64,000 bases of DNA from Lysinibacillus pakistanensis (lineage in GTDB: Bacteria > Bacillota > Bacilli > Bacillales_A > Planococcaceae), in contig NZ_CP126101.1 in NCBI RefSeq assembly GCF_030123245.1, positions 3,842,501-3,906,500 of the forward strand, written 5' to 3'. A model generated the notes under the pieces. It was not told the DNA's origin. It saw nothing but the letters and a program-made list of their open reading frames with translations, and ran no database searches. This document shows, piece by piece, positions 45,643-54,717 of the stretch. Positions within the stretch are counted from its first letter, which is position 1. Each line of letters begins with the position of its first letter. Position numbers and translations under genes: made by a program.

Positions 45643-46007
45643 GCGGCATCACCCTTCTTTCGTTGCTCTAGCCACTGTGCAGTAAAGCCTGTTGTAAACA
45701 TGACAACAATAGCGCTCACGACAATCACAAGAACAACCTTCACACCCTGCACACCGAACAGTGAATCATAATCAATTATGCCAATTGCAGATGGTATGAA
45801 AAATAACAATAGCTCACTTAGTAATAATCCTGCTCCTAACTCAATCCATTCAAGTTTAATCATATGAAACTGCAAAAGTAAAAATAATAAAACTAGTCCA
45901 ATTATGCTACCTGGAATCGGCAAGTGAAGTAGACGTGCAATACTATTTCCAACAAATAATAGTATATAAAGATAGCCGATTTGCACGATACTTTTGACGA
46001 TTTTCAT
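45639..46007 (-). CDS. lrgA: Holin-like LrgA/CidA-family protein
   Basis: 122 residues from the ATG at 46007, six bases after AAGG; an ATG two codons earlier (46013) is also possible. Four membrane helices and the family pattern LPIPGSIIGLVLLFLLLQF (about 30-48). Probably an antiholin-like partner of LrgB. No LytTR-type regulator (LytS/LytR) is adjacent, but a palindrome lies about 110 bases upstream. Confidence 0.92.
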   Translation of the reverse strand: MKIVKSIVQIGYLYILLFVGNSIARLLHLPIPGSIIGLVLLFLLLQFHMIKLEWIELGAGLLLSELLLFFIPSAIGIIDYDSLFGVQGVKVVLVIVVSAIVVMFTTGFTAQWLEQRKKGDAA

Positions 46008-46114
46008 GGTCATCCTTCTTTCAATTTTGTCCTGCTTCTAAGGAAAACACAGTGAAAATCATACTTTATCTTTTAATAGCTGTATTCATTTCACTGTCCA
46101 TAAAAGCCCAATTA

Positions 46115-46129
46115 TTTAGTTCAACTAAA
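46115..46129. promoter_or_regulatory. Palindrome upstream of lrgA, possible operator
   Basis: TTTAGTT-C-AACTAAA, perfect 7-base arms around one base, about 105 bases before the lrgA start in an AT-rich region. No known regulator box recognised. Confidence 0.35.
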
Positions 46130-46197
46130 CATTGAAATTATCAGTTAAACTTTATGCTACTATACTTTACACCTATTTTCGTCTAGTGTAAAACAGA

Positions 46198-46235
46198 AAA
46201 GAATCTATCACCAAAAAATTTGGCAATAGATTCTT
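46198..46235 (-). terminator. Terminator between phoR and lrgA
   Basis: On the minus strand AAGAATCTATTGCC / GGTGATAGATTCTT with an AT loop, then TTC. It lies about 145 bases after the phoR stop and would end the phoPR transcript. Confidence 0.65.
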
Positions 46236-46378
46236 CCATGGCAATTATAAAGCGGTCATTAAAATGTAAAAAATGATACATGATTTATTTACAGACTTGT
46301 CGATTATATAGGGGGTTTCTACTAAATAAGTATAAGCTCCCTTTGTGAATGTTACATGTTGCTTTTGTAAAGAGATTG

Positions 46379-47914
46379 TTAATTCTTCGGAATCATGACA
46401 ATCATCTTAGTTCCAACACCGACTTCACTTTCTACCTGAATACGCCCATGATGCGCCTCTACTAAATGCTTCACAATAGCGAGCCCTAAGCCTGTCCCTC
46501 CAGAGTTTCGACTTCGGGCACGATCCACACGATAAAATCGTTCAAAGACACGAGCAATTTCGTGCTTTTCGATTCCAATTCCCTGATCCTCTATTTCAAT
46601 AATTCCATACTTTTCATTTTCCTTTAAACGGATTGATACAGTTGTATTTTCTGGGGAATACGTAATCGCATTCGTGATTAAATTTGTTACGATTTGAATG
46701 ATTCGATTGGCATCTCCCATCACTTCAACATCGCGTTCGATATCCACATGGAAGCTCATATTTTTTTCATCTAAACGGGGCCCTGTTAATTCTGCACCTC
46801 GAATAAGTACGTCCTGCAAGCCCATTGGCATAATATTCACGGTAAAACCATGCTGTTCGATTTTCGATAGTTCCAATAAATCCTGAATCAGCATTTGTAG
46901 ACGATTACTTTCTTTATAAATAATTTCTAAAAAGGATAGTAACATCTTTTCATCTTTATAGGCACCATCCAATAAAGTTTCTGAAAAACCTTTAATCGAG
47001 GTAATTGGTGTCCGTAATTCATGGGAGACGTTTGCCACAAAGTCCTTTCGGATTTGTTCCAAACGGACAAGCTCTGTAATATCATGCATAACAATAACAA
47101 CACCAAGCCAACGACCATGATCTCCAATAACAGGAGCCCCATACACTTCCTTATTATATAGTTCCTGTTGTACTTCCATTTTAATTTGCTGTCGATAAGG
47201 CATTTCTGTTAGAAAGACATGGTCGATAAATTGCTCAAGTGATTTAGGTAAGCCTATTGTACGAAAGACCTTTCCTTGAACATCGTCAATTTGCATGCCA
47301 AAACGCTCTAAAAATACACGATTCACAATCGATATATTGCCTTCACGTCCAATCATCATAAGTGAGCTTCCCATGTTCTCAATTAACGTTTTTAGCCGTT
47401 CCTCTTCGACTTCACGTATCGTCGTAATGTCCTGTAAATTACGCGCTAAAATATTAATAGAATGGCTTAATGGCATCATGCGTTCCTGCTCGTTCTCATG
47501 GGCACGAGCACGGTAATTCCCTTTAGCGAGCTCTAGCGCTGTTTCGGTTACATTATCGATTGGTGCAGTGAAATTTCGAATCATATAACGACTGACAATT
47601 GCAATCAAAATTAGTGCTATAGTAAAAAGAATAACGAGAACCACATATAATCGAGCGCGAACACTCGATAAAATTTTATGCTGTTCCCCTGCATTTTGGA
47701 CTCTATTGATAGCCTCCCTATCTTCCTTCGAGAGTTCAATTTTTCGTTCATCTAGTACTTGATTGATGAATTCTTGCTTCTCCAGGCTCGCCTGTTCGTC
47801 ATACTGTTCTATATAAACAGGAAAAAGCTGACCTATTACAATCATTAGGACAGCTAGTATTGTTCCGAGTAAAAGCATGAATGTCACGAATAAGCGGTTG
47901 CTCATTGATTTCAT
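46379..47914 (-). CDS. phoR: Phosphate-type sensor histidine kinase PhoR
   Basis: 511 residues. A membrane helix (about 9-30), a short extracellular loop, a second helix (about 88-108), HAMP (about 110-165), PAS (about 175-280) and HisKA with FVANVSHELRTPITSIKG follow. The HATPase domain shows the N-box NLITNAITYSPE, EDQGIGIEKHE and GGTGLGLAIVKHLVEAHHG. The extracellular loop is only about 55 residues, much smaller than the extracellular sensor domain of B. subtilis PhoR. The start overlaps the phoP stop by four bases. Position next to mdh matches phoPR. Confidence 0.9.
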   Translation of the reverse strand: MKSMSNRLFVTFMLLLGTILAVLMIVIGQLFPVYIEQYDEQASLEKQEFINQVLDERKIELSKEDREAINRVQNAGEQHKILSSVRARLYVVLVILFTIALILIAIVSRYMIRNFTAPIDNVTETALELAKGNYRARAHENEQERMMPLSHSINILARNLQDITTIREVEEERLKTLIENMGSSLMMIGREGNISIVNRVFLERFGMQIDDVQGKVFRTIGLPKSLEQFIDHVFLTEMPYRQQIKMEVQQELYNKEVYGAPVIGDHGRWLGVVIVMHDITELVRLEQIRKDFVANVSHELRTPITSIKGFSETLLDGAYKDEKMLLSFLEIIYKESNRLQMLIQDLLELSKIEQHGFTVNIMPMGLQDVLIRGAELTGPRLDEKNMSFHVDIERDVEVMGDANRIIQIVTNLITNAITYSPENTTVSIRLKENEKYGIIEIEDQGIGIEKHEIARVFERFYRVDRARSRNSGGTGLGLAIVKHLVEAHHGRIQVESEVGVGTKMIVMIPKN

Positions 47915-48627
47915 GTTGTCTTCGGCTCCTCGAATTTATAGCCAAGACCACGAATTGTTTTGATAAACATTGGTTTTCGGCTATTTTCCTCAATTTTATC
48001 TCGAAGGTGACTGATGTGTACATCCACAATTCTTGTATCACCAGCAAAGTCATATTTCCATACAGCACTTAATAGCTGATCACGTGTTAAAACACGATTT
48101 TTATTTTCAAGCAAATAAATCAATAACTCAAATTCCTTCGGTGTGAATTCCAATGCTTCATCCTGTAAAAATACTTCAAAACGCTCAGGAAAGACACGTA
48201 ATTGTCCAAATTCATACATTTTCTCTTGAGGTTCATCTTTATTGTCTAATACAACATTTTGTGTGAAACGTCTTAACACAGCTTTCACTCGCGCCAATAC
48301 CTCACGCGGGCTAAAAGGCTTCGTCATATAATCATCTGCTCCCAGCTCCAGACCAAGAACTTTATCGAATTCATCGTCCTTTGCGGTTAACATAATGATA
48401 GGTGTATTCATACGTTGTTGACGTATTTGTTTACATACCTCCATACCATCAAGTCTTGGAAGCATTAAGTCTAAGAGAATTAAATCCGGCTGTAAGTCAA
48501 TTGCTTTATCCAATCCTTCTTGCCCATCTGCAGCTGTTTCTACAACATAGCCTGCCTGTTCTAAATTATATTTCAATAATGTCGCAATAGAAAATTCATC
48601 TTCTACAACTAAAATCGTTTTTGTCAT
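47911..48627 (-). CDS. phoP: OmpR-family response regulator PhoP
   Basis: 238 residues. The receiver domain (1-120) has acidic pocket EDE (about 10-12), phospho-acceptor LILLDLMLPRLDG (D about 53), and MTAK-type MLTAKDDEFDK with the conserved lysine. The OmpR-type DNA-binding domain (about 135-235) carries FTPKEFELLIYLLENKNRVL and RIVDVHISHLRDKIE. With PhoR it should control the phosphate-starvation response, as in the syntenic mdh-phoP-phoR-polA region of B. subtilis. Ribosome site GGAGGC. Confidence 0.93.
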   Translation of the reverse strand: MTKTILVVEDEFSIATLLKYNLEQAGYVVETAADGQEGLDKAIDLQPDLILLDLMLPRLDGMEVCKQIRQQRMNTPIIMLTAKDDEFDKVLGLELGADDYMTKPFSPREVLARVKAVLRRFTQNVVLDNKDEPQEKMYEFGQLRVFPERFEVFLQDEALEFTPKEFELLIYLLENKNRVLTRDQLLSAVWKYDFAGDTRIVDVHISHLRDKIEENSRKPMFIKTIRGLGYKFEEPKTT

Positions 48628-48679
48628 TAATAATGCCTCCGTTAGTGATTTGAAACCCCCATTTCAAATCTTAAAACGT

Positions 48680-49120
48680 CTATAGCGCAAGTGGCGGTGT
48701 CACCAATAAGGTTCCTTCTATCACAAGCTGCTTTTGCTCATTATAGGAGTGGACAGATACAGTAATTATATTTTGGAGTTTATTTACTTCTGTTACCTCT
48801 AAAAGCGTATCAAATAATTCATAATGATAGAGAGGTCCTAAATATTTTAAATGTTGCTCAATAATTCGTGCACCTGGTCCAGGAATATACTTTGACACAG
48901 CTGACGTAATGATACCATTTAACATAATTGTAGGTACGATTGGCTTTTGAAAAGGCGTCATCGCAGCATAATCATGTTGAATATAAAGCGGATTACTATC
49001 ATTCGTAAGGCCTAAATAAAGCAGTAAATCCTTATCCTCTATCTTTTCAGTAATATGAATCTTCTCGCCAACTGTAATTTCATCTATTGTGAGACCAAGC
49101 TTACTGTTTTTTTGAAGCAA
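48680..49120 (-). CDS. MaoC-like hotdog-fold dehydratase
   Basis: 146 residues with a single MaoC/hotdog domain. The hydratase motif reads LTNDSNPLYIQHDYA (about 38-52), giving the expected D-N-H catalytic arrangement. Such enzymes hydrate trans-2-enoyl thioesters; the substrate is unknown. The start is TTG (49118-49120) with GGGG about eight to ten bases upstream, as no ATG is suitably placed. It lies between mdh and phoP on the same strand; whether it is in either operon is not clear. Confidence 0.82.
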   Translation of the reverse strand: MLQKNSKLGLTIDEITVGEKIHITEKIEDKDLLLYLGLTNDSNPLYIQHDYAAMTPFQKPIVPTIMLNGIITSAVSKYIPGPGARIIEQHLKYLGPLYHYELFDTLLEVTEVNKLQNIITVSVHSYNEQKQLVIEGTLLVTPPLAL

Positions 49121-49292
49121 AGATACGCCAACCCCTTTTTCATCATACTATCTTCATAGTATCAATTTTATTCTAAAAGTACAACGAAAAGCAGAATAAC
49201 CATTTTATTGATAAGCATAGGATGCATTAGTAATTAAAGGAATATAGTCTATTTGTCACTTACATTTTATATAGACAGACTATTATTAAACA

Positions 49293-49327
49293 AAAAAATC
49301 GAGTAGGAATGATTCCCACTCGATTTC
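49293..49327 (-). terminator. Terminator of mdh
   Basis: On the minus strand AAATCGAGTGGGAAT / ATTCCTACTCGATTT (one mismatch) followed by TTTTG, 13 bases after the mdh stop. Confidence 0.88.
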
Positions 49328-49339
49328 ATAAGCTTTTTA

Positions 49340-50278
49340 TTAAGCTAAAACTTTCATAACATTGCGGACTGCTTCTGCCGAATTATCTAAAGCCACTTTT
49401 TCTTTGTCTGTTAAGTCCAGCTCAAAGATTTTTTCGATGCCATTTGCACCTAGTAAAGTTGGAACACCTAAATACAAATCAGTGTAGCCATATTCGCCTT
49501 CTAAATATGCAATGGATGGTAAAATACGTTTTTGATCCTTAATAATTGCTTCAGCCATTTCAACAAGTGCTGCTGCTGGAGCATAGTATGCTGAGCCATT
49601 ACCAAGTAAATTAACGATTTCTGCACCACCATTACGTGTTCGATTTACAATCTCTTCAAGACGATCAGCAGGAATTAATGTTTCTAATGGTATGCCGCCA
49701 GCAAATGAATAGCGAGTAAGTGGTACCATTGTATCACCGTGGCCACCTAAAACAAAACCAGTAATGTCTTTCACCGAGATATTAAGTTCCTCTGCAACAA
49801 ATGCACAGAAGCGAGCTGTATCAAGTACACCAGATTGACCGATAACACGATTTTTTGGGAAACCAGTTTCTTTGTAAACTGTATAAGTCATAGCATCTAC
49901 TGGGTTTGTGAGCACGATAATCGTTGCATTTGGTGCATGAGCAGCAATTTCCTTAGAAACAGCCTTCATTACACCTTGATTAATTTGAACAAGATCGTCA
50001 CGACTCATCCCTGGTTTACGAGCAACACCAGCAGTGATAAGGACTACATCAGAATCGGCTATATCTGCATAGTTAGAAGTACCCTTCACATACGAATCAT
50101 AGCCTTGCACTGGTGCAGCTTCCCACATATCTAGAGCTTTTCCTTTTGTTGGGTTTTCTGCTTGTGGAATATCAACTAATACGACGTCGCCAAGTTCTTT
50201 CTGAGCTGCTAAAAATGCAGCTGTAGCACCTGTAAAACCACTACCGATTACTGAAATTTTTTTACGTTTCAGAGACAT
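49340..50278 (-). CDS. mdh: Malate dehydrogenase
   Basis: 312 residues of the LDH-like malate dehydrogenase group. The NAD-binding [15 protein letters not shown] (about 12-26), the substrate loop [18 protein letters not shown], with arginines in place of the glutamine that marks lactate dehydrogenase, and the catalytic histidine in GGHGDTMVP (about 180) are present. It oxidises malate to oxaloacetate in the TCA cycle. It follows citZ and icd in the conserved order; a hairpin at 50319-50346 separates it from icd. Confidence 0.96.
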   Translation of the reverse strand: MSLKRKKISVIGSGFTGATAAFLAAQKELGDVVLVDIPQAENPTKGKALDMWEAAPVQGYDSYVKGTSNYADIADSDVVLITAGVARKPGMSRDDLVQINQGVMKAVSKEIAAHAPNATIIVLTNPVDAMTYTVYKETGFPKNRVIGQSGVLDTARFCAFVAEELNISVKDITGFVLGGHGDTMVPLTRYSFAGGIPLETLIPADRLEEIVNRTRNGGAEIVNLLGNGSAYYAPAAALVEMAEAIIKDQKRILPSIAYLEGEYGYTDLYLGVPTLLGANGIEKIFELDLTDKEKVALDNSAEAVRNVMKVLA

Positions 50279-50318
50279 TTAAATACGCTCCTTTAAAATT
50301 AGGTTATATATTTTAAAA

Positions 50319-50346
50319 GAGGGAGGAGAATACCATCTCCTCCCTC
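50319..50346 (-). terminator. Hairpin between icd and mdh, possible attenuator
   Basis: Perfect 11-base stem GAGGGAGGAGA / TCTCCTCCCTC with loop ATACCAT. On the minus strand it is followed by TTTTAAAATA, a weak T-run. It could reduce transcription into mdh or act as an RNA processing or stability element. Confidence 0.6.
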
Positions 50347-50456
50347 GATTAAACAAGTTCATCGTAATACTTTATTAAACTAAATACATTTTACCCTAAT
50401 TATATCGGCAGAATAAAGCATCCGCTTACCTATTATTTCTATATTACAATAGAAAA

Positions 50457-51719
50457 TTATAGGTTTTTGATTAACTCATTCGCGAATTCTGAACATTTCA
50501 CTTCTGTAGCGCCGTCCATTAAACGTGCGAAGTCATAAGTTACAACTTTAGAAGAAATTGTTTTCTCAACAGATTTAGTAATCATGTCAGCAGCTTCTTG
50601 CCATCCTAAGTGTTCAAGCATTAATACACCTGAAAGTAATACTGAAGATGGGTTTACTTTATCTTGACCAGCATATTTTGGAGCTGTACCGTGAGTAGCT
50701 TCAAAAATCGCGTGTCCAGTTACATAGTTAATGTTTGCGCCTGGAGCGATACCGATACCACCAACTTGTGCAGCTAATGCGTCAGAGATATAGTCACCGT
50801 TTAAGTTCATTGTTGCAACTACATCGAACTCATTTGGACGAGTTAAGATTTGTTGTAAGAAGATATCAGCGATAGAATCTTTCACTAAGATTTTACCAGC
50901 TGCTAAAGCGTCAGCTTGTGCTTTGTTCGCTGCTTCTTCACCTTGTTCAGCTTTAATTGCATCATATTGGTTCCAAGTGAATGTTTGATCAGCAAATTCT
51001 TTTTCAGCTAATTCATAACCCCATTTTTTGAACCCACCTTCAGTGAATTTCATGATGTTACCTTTGTGTACTAAAGTAACAGATGGGCGTTTATGATTAA
51101 TAGCATATTCGATAGCAGAACGTACTAAACGCTCAGTACCTTCTTTAGATACAGGTTTTACACCGATACCAGAAGTTTCTGGGAAGCGGATTTTGTTAAC
51201 ACCAAATTCAGTTTGTAGGAAGTTGATGATTTTTTGAGCTTGTTCAGAACCAGATTCGAATTCGATACCAGCGTAGATGTCTTCTGTGTTTTCGCGGAAG
51301 ATAACCATATCAACGTCTTCTGGGCGTTTAACTGGAGAAGGTACTCCATCAAAGTGACGTACTGGACGTAAGCACACATATAGGTCAAGCTGTTGACGTA
51401 ATGCTACGTTTAGAGAGCGGATACCACCACCGATTGGAGTAGTAAGAGGACCTTTAATTGCGATTAGGTATTCATTAATTTTGTCTAAAGTTTCTTGTGG
51501 TAACCATTCACCAGTTTGGTTGAATGCTTTTTCACCAGCTAAAACTTCTAACCATTCGATTTTCTTTTCACCGTTGTATGCTTTTTCAACTGCTGCGTCG
51601 ATTACTCGTGATGCTGCAGCCCAAATATCTGGACCAATTCCATCACCTTCGATGAAAGGAATCACTGGATTGTTTGGTACATTAAGTACGCCATTTTCAA
51701 CTACAATTTTGTTTGACAT
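50457..51719 (-). CDS. icd: Isocitrate dehydrogenase (NADP)
   Basis: 420 residues, decarboxylating isocitrate dehydrogenase. Isocitrate binding: [20 protein letters not shown] (about 104-123), with the regulatory-type serine region, REN in [15 protein letters not shown], and metal-binding [21 protein letters not shown]-binding [19 protein letters not shown] lies near 340-358. It produces 2-oxoglutarate and NADPH. Eighty bases after citZ, in the citZ-icd-mdh arrangement. Confidence 0.97.
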   Translation of the reverse strand: MSNKIVVENGVLNVPNNPVIPFIEGDGIGPDIWAAASRVIDAAVEKAYNGEKKIEWLEVLAGEKAFNQTGEWLPQETLDKINEYLIAIKGPLTTPIGGGIRSLNVALRQQLDLYVCLRPVRHFDGVPSPVKRPEDVDMVIFRENTEDIYAGIEFESGSEQAQKIINFLQTEFGVNKIRFPETSGIGVKPVSKEGTERLVRSAIEYAINHKRPSVTLVHKGNIMKFTEGGFKKWGYELAEKEFADQTFTWNQYDAIKAEQGEEAANKAQADALAAGKILVKDSIADIFLQQILTRPNEFDVVATMNLNGDYISDALAAQVGGIGIAPGANINYVTGHAIFEATHGTAPKYAGQDKVNPSSVLLSGVLMLEHLGWQEAADMITKSVEKTISSKVVTYDFARLMDGATEVKCSEFANELIKNL

Positions 51720-51799
51720 TGCTGTTGCCTCCTAAATTCATAATCATAGGACTGTGTTATCAGTAACACAGTCCCAAATATTCTAGCATATTTTCCAAA

Positions 51800-52915
51800 T
51801 TAGCGCTCGCTGATTGGAACATATTTTTGCATGCCTGGTCCAACATACTCTGCACGTGGACGGATTAGGCGGTTGTTAGCATATTGCTCTAAAATATGAG
51901 CTACCCAACCAGAAGTACGTGATACTGCGAAAATTGGTGTGAATAGGTCATGATCAATACCTAAAGAATCATACACTGACGCAGAGAAGAAGTCTACGTT
52001 TGCAGGTAATTTCTTTTGTTCTACGATCATGTCATGGATTTTAACTGACATTTCATATAGCTCTGGTTTACCAGTTAGTTCAGTTAATTTTTGTGACATA
52101 ACACGTAAATGTGGTGCACGTGGGTCGCCTTTGCGGTATACGCGGTGACCAAAGCCCATGATTTTTTCTTTGTTGTCTAGTTTATTTTGAATGTAAGATT
52201 CAACTTTATCAAGTGAGCCAATTTCAGTTAACATTTTCATAACTTGCTCATTTGCACCACCATGAAGTGGTCCTTTTAATGCACCAATAGCTGCTGTTAC
52301 ACCAGAATATACATCTGATAATGTAGCTACACATACACGCGCTGTGAATGTAGATGCATTTAATTCATGGTCAGCATGTAATACTAATGCTTTGTCGAAT
52401 GCTTCAACTTCGATTGCTGCTGGTTCTTCACCTTTAAGCATGTATAAGAAGTTTGCTGCATATCCTAATTCTGGTTTTGGCGCAACTGGCTCTAAACCTT
52501 TACGAACACGCGAAAATGCAGTAACTACTGTAGCAATTTTAGCTTGTAAACGGATAGCTTTACGGTAGTTAGCTTCTGGATCCATAACATCTGCCTCTTC
52601 ATCGAATACACCAAGTAAAGATACTGCAGTACGTAGTGCAGCCATTGGATGTACAGTTGAAAGTGGGTATGTTTTGAATTGCTCTACAATTGCTTGCGGA
52701 ATTGTCATGTTGTCTGCTAATTGTTGTTTTAATTCAGCTAGCTCGTCCTCTTTTGGTAAACGAGTGTGCCACAATAAATAAACTACTTCTTCAAATGACG
52801 CGTTCTCTGCTAAATCATCAATGTTGTAACCAACATATGTAAGTGTGTCATCGATAATTGAACTGATTTTAGATTCCGCTGCTACGATACCTTCTAATCC
52901 TTTAGTTGCTGACAT
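51800..52915 (-). CDS. citZ: Citrate synthase
   Basis: 371 residues, the short form of Gram-positive citrate synthase. Catalytic residues lie in GPLHGGANEQVMKML (about 218-232), GFGHRVYRKGDPRAPHL (about 259-275, His and Arg) and NVDFFSASVYDSLGI (about 308-322, Asp). It condenses acetyl-CoA with oxaloacetate, first step of the TCA cycle. First gene of citZ-icd-mdh, with a good promoter and a candidate catabolite-control site upstream. Confidence 0.97.
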   Translation of the reverse strand: MSATKGLEGIVAAESKISSIIDDTLTYVGYNIDDLAENASFEEVVYLLWHTRLPKEDELAELKQQLADNMTIPQAIVEQFKTYPLSTVHPMAALRTAVSLLGVFDEEADVMDPEANYRKAIRLQAKIATVVTAFSRVRKGLEPVAPKPELGYAANFLYMLKGEEPAAIEVEAFDKALVLHADHELNASTFTARVCVATLSDVYSGVTAAIGALKGPLHGGANEQVMKMLTEIGSLDKVESYIQNKLDNKEKIMGFGHRVYRKGDPRAPHLRVMSQKLTELTGKPELYEMSVKIHDMIVEQKKLPANVDFFSASVYDSLGIDHDLFTPIFAVSRTSGWVAHILEQYANNRLIRPRAEYVGPGMQKYVPISER

Positions 52916-53003
52916 AAATTATCGCTCCCTCATACTTATATTTTTTGGTTGTAAATGTATTTAGTTCGTCACATTTACGTACTTTGCTCATATGAACCAT
53001 TAA

Positions 53004-53017
53004 GTAAATCGCTTACA
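53004..53017. promoter_or_regulatory. Candidate cre site of citZ
   Basis: GTAAATCGCTTACA matches the right half of the CcpA consensus TGTAARCGYTTACA exactly (CGCTTACA) and the left half weakly. It lies just downstream of the -10, around the likely transcription start, where CcpA would repress. citZ is a known CcpA target in B. subtilis. Confidence 0.4.
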
Positions 53018-53022
53018 TTGCT

Positions 53023-53051
53023 ATTATAATCATTTTTGACAGCTTTGTGAA
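53023..53051 (-). promoter_or_regulatory. Sigma-A promoter of citZ-icd-mdh
   Basis: On the minus strand TTCACA (+ 53046-53051), 17 bases, TATAAT (+ 53023-53028). It gives a start near 53016 and a leader of about 100 bases before citZ. Confidence 0.65.
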
Positions 53052-53167
53052 TGAAAATCACCTAATTAAAGAAAAAGGCGCCCGAGCGATTATATATACG
53101 CTCTAAAGAGGTTTTATTGTATATTTTGACATTAATTTAACTTTTGAAATGGGGTGAATTTGTAAAA

Positions 53168-54133
53168 ATGAGGAATATTAAGTATTTTTCATACGAAAGA
53201 ACTACAAGTGTTTTATTTTTCATTTTCTATTTGGTAATACTTTGGTTCGTATTACCTGTTTCACTTGCAATTTTTTTATCTTTTTCGACGTATCCTATCA
53301 TAAAATTTCTTCACTCTTATTGTAGGGTCGCTTATTGGCTTGCAGCAATCATTGTGGAAATTTTAATACTTTCTTGTATCTTTTTTCTTGCTGTTATATC
53401 CATCAATAGCGTCATTTATATCTTTCCTGAAATCCGAGATACACTACAAAATTTCCCACTTTTCGATGAATATGAATCCATGTTTATTCAAGTTTTGAAG
53501 GAAAAATCGTTGTCTATTTTTGATTCGATTTTAATTTATATAGCGAATATTTTTCAATTAATTATGAAGCATGTCATTGAAGTATTTATATTCCTTGTTG
53601 CCTACTATTTCGCCCTATTAGAAACTCGGAAATCCCGTTATTGGTTTTTTCGATATGTGCCAAAAAAATATCGCAATGAATGGCAGTCACATTTTTCTAA
53701 AGTAATGCAGCTATTTCATTACTTTATATTCGTGGAATTTCAGCTTTTCACAATTACGTTACTCATACTATGTGCAGGATTTATGCTGCTTCAATTTGAA
53801 CAAGCTATCATTAAAGCTTTTATTGTAGCCTTCACAGATGTTCTGCCTTTCTTTGGCATTGGTGTATTTCTTGTACCTATGAGCATTTATTTTTACTTCA
53901 CGGGCAATACCTTTTTATGTGTTGCAATTTTGGTGTTATATTTATTCGTCCAATTAACAAGGCAGCTAGCTGAATCCATGCTTTGGTCAAATACGCTACA
54001 ATTACGTACCTTCCACACCTTTTTCATCAGTGCTGCCTCCATTTTATTATTTGGTTTTTATGGTATTTTACTAAGCCCATTTTTTTTATTTTTAGCGGTT
54101 AAGCTAAAGGAAAACGCTATTTTTGAACGATAA
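53168..54133 (+). CDS. ytvI: AI-2E-family membrane protein (YtvI)
   Basis: 321 residues from the ATG at 53168 (GGGGTG ten bases upstream); a TTG at 53144 would add eight residues. About seven to eight membrane helices, with the family's sporulation-associated YtvI layout: two N-terminal helices, a soluble loop (about 70-120, with PEIRDTLQNFPLF) and a C-terminal helix block including FTDVLPFFGIG. The family covers putative transporters; the substrate of YtvI is unknown. Position next to citZ matches B. subtilis ytvI. Its end overlaps the convergent fxsA by 17 bases. Confidence 0.83.
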   Translation: MRNIKYFSYERTTSVLFFIFYLVILWFVLPVSLAIFLSFSTYPIIKFLHSYCRVAYWLAAIIVEILILSCIFFLAVISINSVIYIFPEIRDTLQNFPLFDEYESMFIQVLKEKSLSIFDSILIYIANIFQLIMKHVIEVFIFLVAYYFALLETRKSRYWFFRYVPKKYRNEWQSHFSKVMQLFHYFIFVEFQLFTITLLILCAGFMLLQFEQAIIKAFIVAFTDVLPFFGIGVFLVPMSIYFYFTGNTFLCVAILVLYLFVQLTRQLAESMLWSNTLQLRTFHTFFISAASILLFGFYGILLSPFFLFLAVKLKENAIFER

Positions 54134-54506
54134 TAAAATTCCCTTTTTTCATTTTTTTACGCATCCAATAATAAAAAATTGGTTGGAACATTTTACGAGA
54201 AAAAGGCATAAGTAGTAGCAAACCAATTAAATCCGTTAAAAATCCTGGCAAAGCTAGTAATACACCACCGCTAAAAGTTAACACGGTATCAATTAAGGCA
54301 GGGCCTGGTGCCTCTCCTTGTGCTATCGTATTTTTAACATTTTGCACAGAATTCATACCTTTATTTTTCACTACATAAATACCTATAATACTTGTTGCAA
54401 CAATGAGCAATAATGTATTGAAAACACCAATATTTTGACCAATTACTATTAATAACGCCAGTTCGGCTAATGCATAGACAATGAAACCAAGAAAAACCTT
54501 TCTCAT
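54117..54506 (-). CDS. fxsA: FxsA-family membrane protein
   Basis: 129 residues with three to four membrane helices. Family signature: ALAELALLIVIGQNIG (about 12-27), a glycine-rich middle (LLALPGFLTDLIGLLLL, about 80-96) and a basic C-terminus RKKMKKGN. In E. coli FxsA blocks F-exclusion of phage T7; the native role in bacilli (YtzA) is unknown. It lies 211 bases downstream of pyk, past the pyk terminator. Confidence 0.9.
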   Translation of the reverse strand: MRKVFLGFIVYALAELALLIVIGQNIGVFNTLLLIVATSIIGIYVVKNKGMNSVQNVKNTIAQGEAPGPALIDTVLTFSGGVLLALPGFLTDLIGLLLLMPFSRKMFQPIFYYWMRKKMKKGNFIIVQK

Positions 54507-54678
54507 ATTTTTCTCCCTTCTATCTAAAAAAAGCTATACCTCTTATACGTTATTATAGCCCATTTTGTTTCATTAAAAAAACAAATGAAACATCATGTAG
54601 AGAGATCAATCTATTTATATTCAAGCATGCTACGAATGAAGAATGTTTATGTATAAAAAGTGTTTGTTATGTTTAGAA

Positions 54679-54712
54679 AAAAGCTCTAGTACAGTCGATT
54701 GCACTAGAGCTC
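54679..54712 (-). terminator. Terminator of pfkA-pyk
   Basis: On the minus strand AGCTCTAGT / ACTAGAGCT with a 12-base loop and TTTTTTCT, five bases after the pyk stop. Confidence 0.88.
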
Positions 54713-54717
54713 CTTTC

